A stretch of 64,000 nt of DNA from Protopterus annectens (GCF_019279795.1 NC_056727.1:1211215077-1211279076), one strand, 5' to 3'. Shown: positions 36,091 through 48,872, numbered from the stretch's first letter. Translations and numbers: made by a program. The notes: generated from the sequence alone by a model not told the origin.

Positions 36091-37539
36091 AGGACCGTTT
36101 GTGTAGAGAAACCGTTGACTGGGTCCTTAGGCACTACGGGTTTGAACTCACTTATGGTCCTCTACCTATTTAGCAGGTTTAAGCAGAGGTCAGCTTACAA
36201 GCCTTGTATGAGAACGTGGTCCTTACAATCAGCAGTAAACCCAAAGAAATCAGTGTCCAACACCAGACCATGGAATTATTACTAGTCATGTTCAACATAT
36301 GTCGCTGCTATAGTGGCCTTCTGCAGGTCACCTGTGTTCCTTTATCAGTACTGTTTAATATCATCAGTGAAGGCCAATTGTATGTCTCAGTACAACAGAC
36401 TAATTCAATTATTTACATATATAGCCAACTCTAATTTATATGTTGCAGTATATGCAGATGTTAACTGTTTTCCTGGGATTAGGACTACAGGATACAAGGT
36501 CACTCCTACGCCTATTCAGTAGATGTGCCATTTCCTGCAGCAGCACCTGGGATAACAATTTGTATGCACTCATGTGGCAGCAGTGCTGGAGGACACATGT
36601 GCCCTGGTCAGACATCTGTACAGAAGCACCTGCTTAGCTGCAGCACCTACGATGAGCATAATGATCACTTCTTGTTCTATGTAGACACATGCAGCTTTTT
36701 TCCAATCTACCTTGTTCAAGGACTCTGAGGAGTTTGCAGGATGGCTTTCCTATATAAGTGCCTGTCTGCTTTAGTTGGTGTGCATGTATGTGTTGTGCCA
36801 GCTATGACTATTAGGACTATAGTCATGATGGTATGTTGTCACTATACCGCTTGCAGTTGTATGGCACAAGTACCTATGGCAGTAGAGGCTTAACCCACAG
36901 AACAAGGGAGTGGAACAGTTTGAGTTTTATTTATTCAGTCTTGACAGCCAACAGGAAAAGAGAGAAGTGGGGCTCAGTTTTTCACCCCAGGTCTCCATTA
37001 CAAAAAGGCTATGTCTCATTAACTTCTGATGACAAAGGTCAAATGAAACCGCTTACTGTCATTCTGCAACATGTACACACTTTTTAAAGATGCTCCTACT
37101 TAGCACTATACATCCATAAATACAAGTGCAGACAATAGTTTGAGAAGGACTTTGTGTGTATCCCATACTATGTAGAAGATTACTCTAGCTTCCCTGCACT
37201 CCACTAGGTGCAGTCTTGCTAAAATAGCCTGAACTCCAACAATAAACCTTCCAACACTCTAGCTATTTCCTTAAATATTTTACAGTGTAAGCCATCTGGT
37301 TGTGCCTTGTCACCAGAACATAAGCAAAGGTGGTACTGCAAGGTTCACATATATCAATGTCAAATAATTGCCATCTCTTCTGGTATTTTTCAGCAAGGAA
37401 TATTCGTTATCCTTACCAATGTTGCAACACAAGGCCAATGAGAGTCCTGGTTTGTCTGTACCAGAACCAGCTTCTGCTTTCTAGCCTGACCATCTTTATC
37501 ATCAAATGATATACCTATCTAGACTGTTTAGCTATACAT
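36091..37539. other. Unassigned sequence
   Basis: No gene or repeat family recognised. Short open frames here (for example 36833-37087) have no motif. Confidence 0.4.
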
Positions 37540-39135
37540 TTCATAGGCTATTGGCCCTAGGGCCTATATAAACCTAGCCAAAAAGGTACCCTGGCTGTTG
37601 TCACCCAAGAAAATTATTTTCCTGTGTCCCTGTCGAGCAGAGCCACAGAAGTGATCCCCGGGGTGAATTGCCTATCTCCCATCTAATCAAGATTTTTCTT
37701 GAAGAGTGCTAATGAGGAGCTTTGTTTGATATAGATAGGTAGTTTGTTCCAGAGTATGCGAAGTCTCTGGGACAGGAATCTATCCCTCCAGCTTGTTCTA
37801 TTTATTGTGGTGACAAGGTTTAGGTCCCTAGAGCATGTAGCTCGGACAGATTGGGATTTCTTTAAGTGGAGCATGTCCAACAGCTCTGGGTTTGACATAG
37901 CTTTGTAGGTTAGGCAGAGATTGCCTCTGAGTAGGTGATATGCGATGGAGTAAAGCTGGAGTTTTTTGAGACTGTCTGCTTTGGGCATCTGTTTTGAGGC
38001 CACTAATCCTCTTTCTGAGGTATTTCTGCAGCCTTTCCAGTTGTTGTAGATGTCCTGTGAGGTACATACCAATAGGGGCACTGTACTCTATATAATGGGT
38101 CTAATGAGTGATGAGTAGAGGGGAACAATAACCTCTTTTTTCCTGGATGAGAAACCTTTTGTGATGAGGTGTGCCATGTAGCAGGATTTTCTGACTACTG
38201 TGGCGATGTGATTATCAAAGTAGAGACTACTGTCCACCTGTGTCCCAAGGTCAATTATCACACTATCAGTGTTAATTAGACTACTGCCTATGTGGTAGTT
38301 CATGGGTACAGAGTTTTTACCAAAAGGGATGACAATGCACTTTTTGGCATTGAGCTTGAGGCCATGGCTTTGACACCAGGCATCTGTCTTAGTGAGGCCA
38401 TTTTGTAGGATGTCCACATCATTAGAAGTTTCAATTATGGCTCCTAGTTTGCAGTCACCTGCTAACTTCATTAGCCAAAGACCTTCTGTGTTAGCCTGTA
38501 CTTCAGAGAAGTAGATACCAAACAGGAGAGGACCCAGGACTGAACCCTGTGGTACTCCACTTGTCACTGGTTTGAAGTCAGATTTGGAGTCTGCTACTTT
38601 CACAGTGTGGGTTCTGTCAGTGAGCCAGTTGGCAACTCATCTTGTGACATAGGGATTTATACCTAGTTTAGTGAGTTTATCTATAATTCCAGAGTGGGGG
38701 ATGGCATTGAAAGCCTTGGCGAGATCTAAATAGGCTCTGTGAACCACCTTACCCTCATCTACGACTTTGGTGACCACTTCAAAGAAGTCTATCAGGTTTA
38801 GGAGACATGATCTGCCTTTTACAAACCCAAACTGGGTGGGGTCCAGAGTTTGGAGATTGCCAATGTCATTGTTTATAAGTTCCATGATTATACATTCTAT
38901 AGCCTTGCAGACCAGGCTAGTCAGGCTAATGGGGCAGTAGTTCCCTGGGTCTGTGGTGGTTCCCCCTTTGTGGAGTGGGATGACCGTCACGGTGTGCCAT
39001 TCAGTGGGAGGTAAGGCTATGATTGAACATGCTACTTAGGTGGGGTGCCAGTTCGTTCTGTAGTTCATGTAGAACACGGCCTGAGATGTTGTCGGGTGCC
39101 ATGGATGCTGTGTTCTTGGCTTTAGAGAGTGATTT
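37540..39135 (-). mobile_element. CR1-4: CR1-type LINE, 5'-truncated
   Basis: The left end has CATAGGCTATTGGCCCTAGG, the CR1 3' tail. The element ends on the right near 39135, within the RT N-terminal region, where similarity to the other copies stops abruptly. It is closest to CR1-2 in protein sequence. Confidence 0.88.
37683..39130 (-). pseudogene. CR1-4 reverse transcriptase and C-terminal domain
   Basis: 38637-38990 carries VIPLHKGGTTTDPGNYCPIS, LDPTQFGFVKGRSCLLNL and AYLDLAKAFNAIPHSG, where the usual Asp-Thr of AFDT reads Asn-Ala. 38088-38603 carries SGVPQGSVLGPLLFG and LMKLAGDCKLG, so FADD has become LAGD and one catalytic Asp is lost. The C-terminal part 37683-38081 has TSWRDRFLSQRLRILWNKLP. 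Stops near 38636 and frame changes near 38085 separate the blocks. The gene is inactive by several independent changes. Confidence 0.88.
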
Positions 39136-39800
39136 CTGCTATGGTCTTCCTCCCACCCTTACACCTCCATTACTGTATGAGCCAGTACCTTCCAAACTGC
39201 CATACTCACACTGGAAGTACATCTGTGGAGAGAGCACACCGTTGGAACAGCAGAAGTACACCTATTTAGTACAGCTGTGGAAAGTGCACTGTCATAAGAG
39301 TAGAATTTCAAATACCAGCTCCAGTACAAGACCTTATATGCAACACATTAGCCACAGACAGCAGCCCATCCTTCCTAATTTCCACACAACTGTACAGACA
39401 TCACAGTGCATTAAATTTCCTCCACATGCAGCATGATGCTTGGTAGTAAAAGGGAGAGCAGTCTGTGCAATCATCTGTTTTTAATGTAAAACAAAAACAA
39501 TATGGAAAAGTCACCAACAAGTGCACCCACAAGTCTTGACAAACATAATTAGCCATAGCCCTAAAAGAAAGCTGCATGATGTGAAGGGTCATCTACCTAA
39601 CCTGTTCAGGAGCTGAAGACATGTAACAGCTAAAACAAATCCCAAGGAGAAAGAACTTATACTGCAGCAGAAATAATGTATGGCTGTGACAAGTATGTTC
39701 ACAACTATACCGTGTTCATGGTTAGAATCACTAATGTGGCATAATTACTAATGCAGTGGAAGAGTACTAAAACAATTAGCTTCCCTGTAGGCATCCTACC
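39136..39800. other. Unassigned sequence
   Basis: Should contain the 3' terminal region of the fossil DIRS-3 if that element was complete, but I cannot recognise its terminal repeats here. Confidence 0.35.
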
Positions 39801-40449
39801 TTAGGCCACCAAGGATCCTAGAACATATCTTGCAGGACTACAGTAGCAAAATATGTCCTGCTTTTGGATTGTATTTTGTAATGCATGGACAAAGGGTGGA
39901 TGCTGGTCTAGGCTGCTGCCTTACAAATACTTTCTGCTGTAAGATTATGAAGAAAGCTGTTGTAACCAACACAATAGAATGCACTCTTACTTATCCCTCT
40001 GATGGCTTAGCATGGTTACAACAGAGTTAGCTAGCCATTTTGATAAGGTTGGTTTTGGTATAGGTCTGCTTCATTTCCCAGCGTAATTAAAACAAAAAGC
40101 TGATCAGTCTGTACCTGTGGCCTTTCAGAGGCATACCTTAACTGCCTCTGCATAGCCAACAAGCAATATTCTTTTCCCTTTCTTTGTGGGTTTGCATAAA
40201 ATAACTGGCAGCTGAGGAGTTTGATCCAATGTCAACTTGGAGACCACCTTTGACATAAAGGAAAGGTTACAAGGGATATCCTGCCCTAGAGAAAGACTAT
40301 ATACTTGCATATCAAGTTTTGCAGCTGAGATTTTCCTGGTGGAAGGAGTAGCCAGCAAGAACAGTCTTCAAAGACCAATTTTAAAGCACCACAAAAAGAA
40401 TAAATCCACGAACTTGCAAGCTAATAATGCAAAATTTTTATTCCATAAA

Positions 40450-40490
40450 GCGCTTTCATCTGGCTGGACAGCTAGACTTCTTCAGATGCA
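40450..40490 (-). ncRNA. Hammerhead-ribozyme-like motif, left arm
   Basis: On the minus strand: CTGAAGA (40479-40485), a stem II able to pair GTCT with AGAT/AGAC-like bases plus GCT with AGC, then GAAA (40454-40457) and GCGCTTTA. The canonical core is CTGATGA; here the fifth base is A instead of T, so activity is doubtful. Confidence 0.5.
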
Positions 40491-41298
40491 ATTAAATATT
40501 CAAAACACAGTATATAACATGAACATCAGTCAGTTGATCCGCCCTACTAATTAGAACAGCTGATCAACACCAACCAATGCATATACATACCCTCACAGCC
40601 TAAGCCAAAATGCCTTAAACACACATACCATGAATTATATCTACTTCTAGATAAATTAATTAAAACCTACTAACATATTTATTCATTTAAATAATAATTT
40701 ATATATCTATAAATATTCTAAAAGCATTCTAAAAACGGATAAAATGCTTAATATACTATATGAAAAGTATAAAAGTCAGAAACCATACTTATGAGTTTCT
40801 GACTTTAATTATGTACATACTCTAAAAAACATGTAATTTAAACAAACTAAAACAGTTAAACTAATGATGCATAACTCGTACATCTCTCCTACTGGGACAA
40901 CTCTATTTAGTAAAATAATATAATATAATATGCATAACATGTAAAGTTCATAAAATGTTTGCTATGTAGAATAATATACATTTCTGCCCTAAAAGTTTTT
41001 TTAAAAAAACTGCTTTAAAAATATATAGCTGTGATTATCTTAAAAGGCTTTTCAGTTTTAAAATACATTTGATAGAATACCTCATTAAGACCTGGCTAGA
41101 GACATGCAAACGTACGTAGTTGCCAAAACAATCACTATCAAATGTATAATTCATGGTATGTGTGTTTAAGGCATTTTGGCTTAGGCTGTGAGGGTATGTA
41201 TATGCATTGGTTGGTGTTGATCAGCTGTTCTAATTAGTAGGGTGGATCAGCTGACTGATGCTTATGTTATATACTGTGTTTTGAATATTTAATTGCAT

Positions 41299-41342
41299 CT
41301 GAAGAAGTCTAGCTATCCAGCCAGACGAAAAGCGCTTTATGG
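41299..41342 (+). ncRNA. Hammerhead-ribozyme-like motif, right arm
   Basis: CTGAAGA at 41299-41305, stem II at 41307-41326 with GTCT/AGAC and GCT/AGC pairing, GAAA at 41327-41330, then AGCGCTTTATGG. It carries the same core variant as the left arm. Confidence 0.5.
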
Positions 41343-43317
41343 AATAAAAAGTTTGCATTACTAGCTTGCAAGTTCGTGGATTTATTCTTTTTGTGGAGCA
41401 TTAGTTGGTTTGTTGCTGCTGTTTTTTTACCAATTTTAAAGCTGCCAAACTAGCTGGCTCAAAAGTAAGAAATATCAGCTTCTCTTTTCCAAGTTAAAAT
41501 ATGAAATAGGGGGAGGGATTGGTCTCCTGGGTAGCTTCAGGTGAAGTAATCTTTCAGTAACCACTCAAACTGCCAAACAGGTTGACAGTGAAGGATCTGG
41601 AGGGAGGGCATGCTGTAATGGCTGCCAAATGCACTTGACAGACATAACCAAAACCATTCTCAAAAAGCTCACCAGATGTTTTAGAATGGGAAATGCAGGG
41701 AGTGGGTTCTATATAATTATTGATAATGGAAAAGGTAATCTTTTTGGTGTGAGCCACAGCAGACGTTTTAGTGCTGAGATTTCGGGCTTCTTGAAAACTT
41801 GAGACTATTATCTGCAGGATGGCAGTCCATGAACAGTACAACTCTTCTGAGATCATCCATGCAGCTAGATCAATGTTTAGGATAAGAAGAAGAACCCACT
41901 TTGTATAAGAAATTTACAGAGAATTGAGAGAGGTAAATGTTCTGGCCTTGCTTTTTGAAGTCTCCTATGAAAAACGGAGTTGTCTTTGCCACGGTGGAGC
42001 TATTAGAATGAGTCTAATATTTTTCTTTTCTGGTAATTGAAAAGGTGGGAATTTTCATAGGGTCTTGTTGCACAACAGGCTATTTATTTATTGCCCAGGT
42101 TTCCAAGTGTTGATTATCTGGAATGATTGACCAGGGAGGTAACAAGTTTTGAGTCTGGGCCTCCCCATTTTCATATAAGCATTTATCTGCCCATTTGTTT
42201 CCTGTAGTTTATAAGCGAACCTTCTCACCAGGTCTGATTTGAGGGAATGGCGGAAATGGCAGTCTGTGGCTTGGAGGTGGGACTCTATTCCCATACAATC
42301 ACAGTCAAACTGCACAGCAGAAAATAATGGGTCCCTCCTTTTCTGTTAATGTATTATATCACAGTAGTGTTGTCTACTGTCCCTCATTGTTCTACCAACT
42401 TGCATGTCTGCATAGCACAAATCAAGACCATCATCTCACATTTATGTGCAGGTACAGAGTTTGGTTGCCCAGTTTCTCTGTACTTTCAGATTTTGTAATG
42501 GAATTTACACAGGCAATCTAAAACATCCATGGTAACAGTTTTGTAAATCACCTGGTACTAAAAATGGCTTCACTGGGTCAATCTGCACTTGGTATGCCCA
42601 CCAGCTAACTCCTTGATTGCTGTTCCCATAAATTTTGGGGCATCACAGCAACTCCTGTGGCTGCACCCTTAGCATAAACATCTGTGGCACCACAGCTCTA
42701 CTTAATGTTAATGTTATGCTTCCCTACTTTTATAGTACGAGTCACTTTACAAAGCCTAATCTTTCCAAGCATTCTTATTGGCCTCAATGTCCTCCTGATA
42801 CTGGATCATATGGGGTTAGCTAGTTTATAGCCCTGATCCCAGTAAAAGTTAGAAAAAGTTTACATCTTACCAAACTGTGTCCACATTTCTACTACCCCTG
42901 TTATTGGGATGGATACTGAACTGTGATGCCAGCCTCGAGTCCCTTGCTGCATTCATACACACCACGGCAGGATCTGTCATTGCATTTTGAGCAAGGTTTA
43001 AACTCTCAAAAAATAACGATTGGGCTTTTTTAGGGTATGACTCTGCTTCTAGAGATGCCCTCTCAAAATGTCTCCAGAGGCCTAAATTACTGAGGGTACA
43101 GAAGTGGGCCTGATTTCCTCCATAAATAAAAGTTTTACATAATTGTTTTGAATGAACAAGATCACCTTTGTTCCACATTCGCAGTTTTCCCTCACAAGGC
43201 TTAGTTTCCTCAAAGAAAATTTCTGGTGGATAGAGTGTAACCCCTATAGAAAGGTACCAAAAGAACACAGACTACTCCCAGTGGTTGAAGCCAATATGGC
43301 TGCATGACTCAGTGAAG

Positions 43318-43521
43318 CTATTCCTTTGGCACAAAGACATTCAAGCTATGGAGGTCTATTATGGGTCTGAGGTCCTCTGTCTTCTTGGAGATGCAAGTAA
43401 CTTGGGAGTAAAATTCTTGCCCCCATTGGTCTGCTAGAGCCTCCAGTATGGCTCTTTTGCAAGGAGCTATTACACTACTTTCATCACTTGGGCTTTCTGA
43501 TGGGGGTGGGAGGTCTGGCAA
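43318..43521 (-). pseudogene. DIRS-3 reverse transcriptase fragment
   Basis: 67 codons. FYSQ, CISKKTEDLRPIIDLHSLNV lines up with FYSRLFLVPRKQNSWRPILDLSVLN of the DIRS-1 RT. The preceding AILEALADQWG corresponds to VDALLAMRAIEP. Only this N-terminal RT block is recognisable, and the catalytic palm is not seen. It supports a fossil DIRS in this region. Confidence 0.65.
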
Positions 43522-44700
43522 TAGTGATGGTCTTCATGGTCTAGACTTGAATGGAATGAAATAGTTTTGGTGGTCACCCAAATCCACTCTCTTTAAGCAT
43601 CCTGGATCACTAGAAGAGGTGAAAGGAGAGCCTCCCACTTTCCAGGTGAGATAGATCATCGAGATCCCACTTTAAAAGAACTTGTATCATTTGGAATTGC
43701 GATATCTATGGCTCACACCAGCAGTGTTACAGACCCCTGGGAGAGCCTAATCTGATCTGAATACTGCCATATGCTCTATGGGTATGTTGAAATAGATGCT
43801 TTCTCAAACTTTTCTGGGTCCCTCCAAAGGAAAGCTGGGTAGAGTGACCCCAGTTACTGACAGCTACTGCTCCTTCATACTCAGTTGAATCTGTTGAATT
43901 TCAGGTCCAAACAGCAAGGGTCCCCAAAAGGCTGCAAAGTTCACAATAGTGCTCCCAGCAAGAGAAGTAAGGCAAAGTCAGGAGGACCTACTCATACCTA
44001 TGCTGGTACTTACTGTGCTAACCACTCCCTCTCTGGCATTAAATGTTAGCCTGCCTTACATTAAATGCCACACTGACCTCACATACTAAATGTTACTGGC
44101 TGCAGAAGTGGAAGTCTGAATGATAAGCTTCTCTTTGGTAGAACTGGTAGGGAGACTTTCAACAGCAAGCATTATTTTGCTGAAGATTTCCAGATGAAAA
44201 TAAAACCATATGGGTAAGTTAGGGTAGTTAAGCACCGTGAGACATGACAAAAGAAAAACTCCCTCTGTAGGTCAGTTCCAGTGTTCTTGATTCCTTGACA
44301 GGGGGATGAAGAGTCAGAGTAAGGAGTAGGATTTCTCGGAGAGGCCAGAGACAAGTGGAAGCTGATTTAGGGGGTCTCGAAATGCTGTCTGACCTCAAGC
44401 ACTAGGTTTTAGTGTCCAGATTACACTAAGCAGAATCTGCTAGGATGTTCAAAGATGATACTTGGAGAGAAGGGTAAACAGCCAGACGTCTTCAGCAGCA
44501 TGAATTTCTTGCAAAAGCCCAATTTCCCTTCTCAGTTACTTGCAAAACTTCAAAGACTTAGAATCCTGCAGAGGGGGCCACTGTGTCCATGGCTTTTCTA
44601 AGGAGAAATCCCACTGCTCGTTATTTTTCATATATAGGTATCCGCATGACACTTCCCGTACTCTTTCTTGGAAAGTCCAGTTAAATTTCTGCATCACAAG

Positions 44701-45782
44701 CAAAAGCTAGAATGACCTGAAGACGGCGGTCCCAGTTTTGCACTCAAAGTAGTCAGAGACACAGAACTTTAGAAGGGTACATCAAGATAGAAAGGTATAG
44801 TGCCTGTGACTGACTAAGCTATGCTTGTCTGACAGTAAATGGACCAACACTGAACCCACTGACTGGAGAACCGGTAGTAGGTTAAGCCTGCATCTGTGGC
44901 TGCTGCATATGGCCCAAACAGAGGAGCAATGAACTTACAAATGGAGCTAGCTTTGGTGCTTAAAAGGTAGGCCTGCATTAGAGGAGGCAACACTGATCCT
45001 CCTAAAGGCCGTGCTGAAATATCAGTTATATTTGGAATGGTGTCCAATTATGGAGGTACCTGTATTGGCCGGCCCAGCCAGCATCAGAGGAAATGTATTC
45101 TGCTAGTTCACCAAATGGTATTTAGGAACCTAAATGGTATTCAGGAACCCAAAGTGGAGAGACCATCTCGGAACAGTAGAAAACGGAGTGCTCACATCAG
45201 CTCTGCCTTTGTGCTTCACAAAGGAAGGAGAGAAAGGAGAAAGAAAGACTGCCTATCCATAAGGAAACTCCACAGCAGCCTTAGCGAGCTCCACATAACT
45301 GATGGCTGCAAAACTGACTTCTGAACAGGTGTGGAGAACAAAAAACCCTTAAGCTGGGTATCCACCTATGACAACAAAGCAACACTAAATCACAGAAGAA
45401 AATACCACCTCCAAAAGGCAAGAAGAATCCGGAAATAATTCTTCATCCTAGTGACCTGGATATCCACACCTGTAAAACAAAGCATAACTGATTTGAATAG
45501 ATTTAGCTTTAATGGCCAAAGGTTTCTTAGACTAAACAGACTTAGAATAATAAGATTTTCCTGGAAATGCAGCAGATTCAAGAGGCAAAAGAAACTCAAT
45601 TTCTTCATCCAGAACTACCACACAATCGACAAGGGTAAGCACATATTTCTTCTGGAGATGGTATTCTAACAAGAAGGTAGACAACTACCTTTTCGGACGC
45701 TCTAAAGTCACCTCATTAAAACTTAGTACACATACGACAAGTCTGCATGCCCCCCCCCCCCCCCCCACGGTTGGGAAGAGTT
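44701..45782. other. Unassigned sequence with a 17-base C run
   Basis: No gene recognised. Could include the outermost part of DIRS-3. A C homopolymer covers 45750-45766, just before the SINE. Confidence 0.35.
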
Positions 45783-45920
45783 CGAAAGACATGTGTGCAT
45801 AAATGGGCGTGCCTTCGTTGAAGGTTGAGCTGGCACCTCGGCATTTCATAAAAATCTACTGCCAATCATTAGCGGACCGGAGTTCTGCTGTGGCGACCCC
45901 TTACCGGGAAAAGCCAACAA
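45783..45920 (+). repeat. tRNA-derived SINE with L2-type tail (copy 2), 5'-truncated
   Basis: Shares CTTCGTTGAAGG, CCAATCATTAGCGGACCGGA and CTGTGGCGACCCCTTACCGG with the copy at 14833-15042. The tRNA head is missing. Confidence 0.75.
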
Positions 45921-47929
45921 CACATATGACAAGTTTTAGATAAATGTTGAGGACCTGATAAAACAATTTATCATGACAGTCGATATTAGTGACTGGTTTG
46001 CTGCAGTCACACTTACCAGTGAACAAGGGAAGAAAGGGCCATAAAATCTGTCAAGAAGAGAGAGCCTCAGCCATCTTAGGGCAATAATACTTCAACAGGA
46101 GAAGGAACAAAAGCCAACAAGCAGCAGCAAGGGAGTTTGGCAATTTGGGGAGCACAGCCATTTGGCACCCCCAATTCATACTGCCTATAAAGCGATTGTA
46201 ATGTCAGTTGCTTAACTCATTACAAAGTGACACTTCCAGGCATTTCTGCAGTTACATCCCACTGATGTCTTAGGGTGTCAAATATTGTTTGTTCATATTT
46301 ACATTAATAATGCCAAACCTATGTTACATACCAGGTATTAGAATATTTCTTATTTAAGCTCACACAATGGTAAAACACACCTGTATTAACATTTGAACTC
46401 TGCCTTTTGCAGATAAAGAGATATTTAATATTATTTGCGTGCTATTTGTATTGTAATCATTTTCCTGTTTCTCTAAACATCTTATCAAGTAACACAGACA
46501 AAACTGCTTAGCTTCATATGAAAGCTCATAGCTGTATGAAGAAAATGCAGTTGACAGTATAAGATGTCATAAGCTGTTTATACATTACGCAATTCATATT
46601 TACTGTAATTATTGTGGTTTATAAAAATCCAGTTTAAGATTTAGAATCAAATGAATGCAACCACTGTAAAGGTTATGTTCAGCTGAACAGTTTGCCATTT
46701 ACAGTTTTCTAACACTTGTGGTTCTAGAGATATGCACATTTGTTTCAACTGTAAGGTGAAAAGTTCATTTTTTTAAGTTTCAGGCCATGCCCACTTGGAC
46801 TTTGACTACAAACTCAAAACAGCTCTATCAGAGGGAACAAGTTAACTTGTAAAATGGTTGAAACCTCTGTAAACGGTGTCCCATTAATAGATCACTTACA
46901 GTCAGCTGTAAAAAACTGTATATACTTGATTTTTCAATCTCAAAAACAGATGTATAAGCTGCGATCTTGCTTAACAGACAGCTGTTAAATATTTTTACAA
47001 ATTGTCACTTAAGACAAGTGCCCCATTTACCCCACCATTATTGTGGGACTACAGAAAACATCTAGATATCAAAGTAAAGAACCAAGCAATATGTAAAGAA
47101 GGTAAAACTTTGCTTGGAAAGAAAAAAAAAAAAACAAATCTCAACTTTTCATGAATGCAGCCTGAGGGGGGCATATGAAATCTGACCAAATGTCTAGTTG
47201 CAGGATCAGTCTAAAGAGCAATTTAAGGGATTATGGATAGAAGTGGCATAGTAGCTTTACAAAGTTTTATTCACAGAGCAGTGTGTACGCATAGACTATT
47301 ACCTCAAGTGCTACACAAACTTGCAAACCAGTGGAGAACCTCACCCTGGTCTGATAAGGATGTTAAAGAAATTATGTTAATGTGTTACAGATCAACAGCC
47401 AATACGATTACACATTCTTAGTGATGAAGACATTAGAACTAATGAAGTGTCCAATGACACATGTACTACTAATTCTGACTGTGATGATGTGAGGCAGTGC
47501 CAGCAAGAGTAGGGCAGTGCATGTGGAACATATGCCAGCATAGCTAGCTGGAGTTTTGTAAAGAATCATATGTCATTTGAATATCAGACTGATTTGTACA
47601 GATGCTGGTATTAAAAATGTATTTGTAAAGTTCCTCGTGTTAAAAATGCATCAATAGTGGACAGAATAGGAATATACATTTATGTCAAGACTGTACTGTT
47701 GTAACTGATGAAATGTATATATTTTTTAACAGAGGATACTGGAAGGGAAGGGGTTAAGCTCAGCCCAGCTAACCTTAAGAAAAGTAGCCTGAAATTAAAT
47801 GACTTGGTTTAGGACAAAGATTTCATGAGGTCTGAATGCTGCCAGAGAATAGCTTGTTAGTTTCTGCAGGAAGAGTGGAAGTGTTGGAATTTTACAGTTT
47901 CTAGATGCTGTAATAAACCTTAGCTAAAG
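45921..47929. other. Unassigned sequence
   Basis: No coding region or known repeat. A purine-rich run GGAAGGGAAGGGG at about 47740 could be a polypurine tract upstream of the LTR-like repeat, but that is speculative. Confidence 0.4.
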
Positions 47930-48872
47930 TTCTGTGTGTGTATCGTGACACAGTGCGAGATCCTGGCTCAGTTTCTAGTGAGGGGGTAGTGTGGAAACCA
48001 CAGTGTCAGGTTGCCAGATGTTATGTCATTCTGTAGGCAGCACTGAAATCGTATATAAATAGTAATGAGATATGCCAGGCATGCACTCTTGTTTTTGGAG
48101 TGACAAGACACACTCATCTCATCTTGCCTTGCTTTAGTAAGTAACTAGGAAACAAATTCTTCAGCTAGTTAGGAAAATATAGTGAGATTAGCTAAATGTA
48201 GTTTCTTTCTGTATCTGTCCGAGTCTTTCTATCTGTGTTGTTTATTTCCTGCGACTGAAACTCTAGTGTTTATTGTAACTAGATTTTAAGTATTTTCATG
48301 ATTTATTAAATATATATCTAAACCCTTCATTGTGGCTGGTCTTTTAGAAAAATATTTAACCTGTGAGAGTACTTGCATTTAGTGGCACTGTGGCTCCATG
48401 TTCCTGAAAGTCTTGCTGTTTGGTTAAACACTGCCATTTGTATAAATAAGTGCAATTGGGTACCCTTATAAAAGCCTTAAAGTAGCTGGCTTTGGGTGTT
48501 CTGGGGGCAGTCAATCTACCTTATAGTCTCAGTTGAGGTGTCAGAGTGGGCAAGATGTGCCAGCCTTTCCAGGTGTGTGTGTATGAAAATCCAAATCTCA
48601 GTGTGTGTGTGTGTGTGCGTGTGTGTGTGTGTGTGTGTGTGACAGCTACTTTGAACAGGGACACAGAGCACTGATTTCACAGAGAGGGTGGTGGAGGAGG
48701 GACTTGGCTTGGAATACCTGGCTAAAGACTCAGCTTTATACTGGTCAGTGGGGAGCCTTATTTGGGGCCTGGAGAGAAAGCACAGCCCCAGAAATGGAGT
48801 TTTCATTCCCTGTGTGCTCTTAAGGGAAACTGTACTTAGTGCAGAGAGCTGCATCTGAAAATACTGTGTGCG
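47930..48872 (+). repeat. LTR-like repeat, copy 1
   Basis: Homologous over its whole length to the reverse complement of 59888-60920. It has a TATA-like box GTATATAAAT at 48051-48060 and a polyadenylation-like ATTAAA at 48305-48310. A TG microsatellite lies at 48601-48642. It ends at AATACTGTGTG. The order of promoter-like and polyA-like sites suggests a solo LTR of a retrotransposon or an old endogenous retrovirus; no gag, pol or env is nearby, so a LINE or other repeat is also possible. Confidence 0.5.
48601..48642. repeat. (TG)n microsatellite
   Basis: A TG run with one CG interruption, at the same place in the LTR-like repeat as the run at 60131-60164 in the other copy. Confidence 0.95.

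Larger units (their letters stand above)
40374..41442. mobile_element. Inverted Penelope-derived element with 14-bp target duplication
   Basis: The element is 40388-41428, flanked by ACCAATTTTAAAGC at 40374-40387 and 41429-41442 (perfect 14 bp). Arms of about 240 bp are inverted: the left arm reads CACGAACTTGCAAGCTAATA inward and the right arm mirrors it. Each arm ends in the CTGAAGA...GAAA...GCGCTTTATGG block that resembles the hammerhead-like 3' ends of the Penelope elements at 54465 and 59731. The AT-rich centre has no coding sequence. I read it as two Penelope terminal repeats in opposite orientation, a non-autonomous or aborted product. Confidence 0.75.
39805..41860 (-). pseudogene. DIRS-3 tyrosine recombinase fossil
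   Basis: The upstream part (41554-41856) aligns with the core-binding region: FQEARNLSTKTSAVAHTKKI against LEARRPSTRKSYASKWKRF. Across the insertion, FEPASLAALKLVFEDCSCW (41450-41490 into 40373) matches the PFEP...FLSWKTVLL block. LSFMSKVVSKLTLDQTPQLP (about 40200-40260) matches FMPKVISKVALNQTIHLP. QRQLRY and QTDQLFVLI follow at 40050-40120. Near 39830-39900, HYKIQSKSRTYFATVVLQ matches the segment holding the catalytic Tyr. Stops and frameshifts are frequent. Confidence 0.7.
39805..44700 (-). mobile_element. DIRS-3: fossil DIRS element, split by a Penelope-derived insertion
   Basis: Recognised only by translated similarity to DIRS-1 and DIRS-2. The recombinase lies at 39805-40373 and 41443-41860, with a short RT block at 43318-43521. 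A gag-like block with LLFGPEIQQIQLSMKEQ near 43880-43935 resembles LFGSKAEEVIKKMEEK of DIRS-1. The part between 41900 and 43300 is not recognised. The right limit is a guess. Terminal repeats were not found. It is far more decayed than the other two copies. Confidence 0.65.

Noticed and set aside
42073-42110. Another SINE tail
   Set aside because: Only the TATTTATTTATT and CCCAGG words match; too short to support.
42867-43268. 133-codon minus-strand frame as DIRS RNase H or a separate gene
   Set aside because: It lies within the DIRS-3 span but shows none of the RNase H motifs seen in DIRS-1, and I recognise no other domain.
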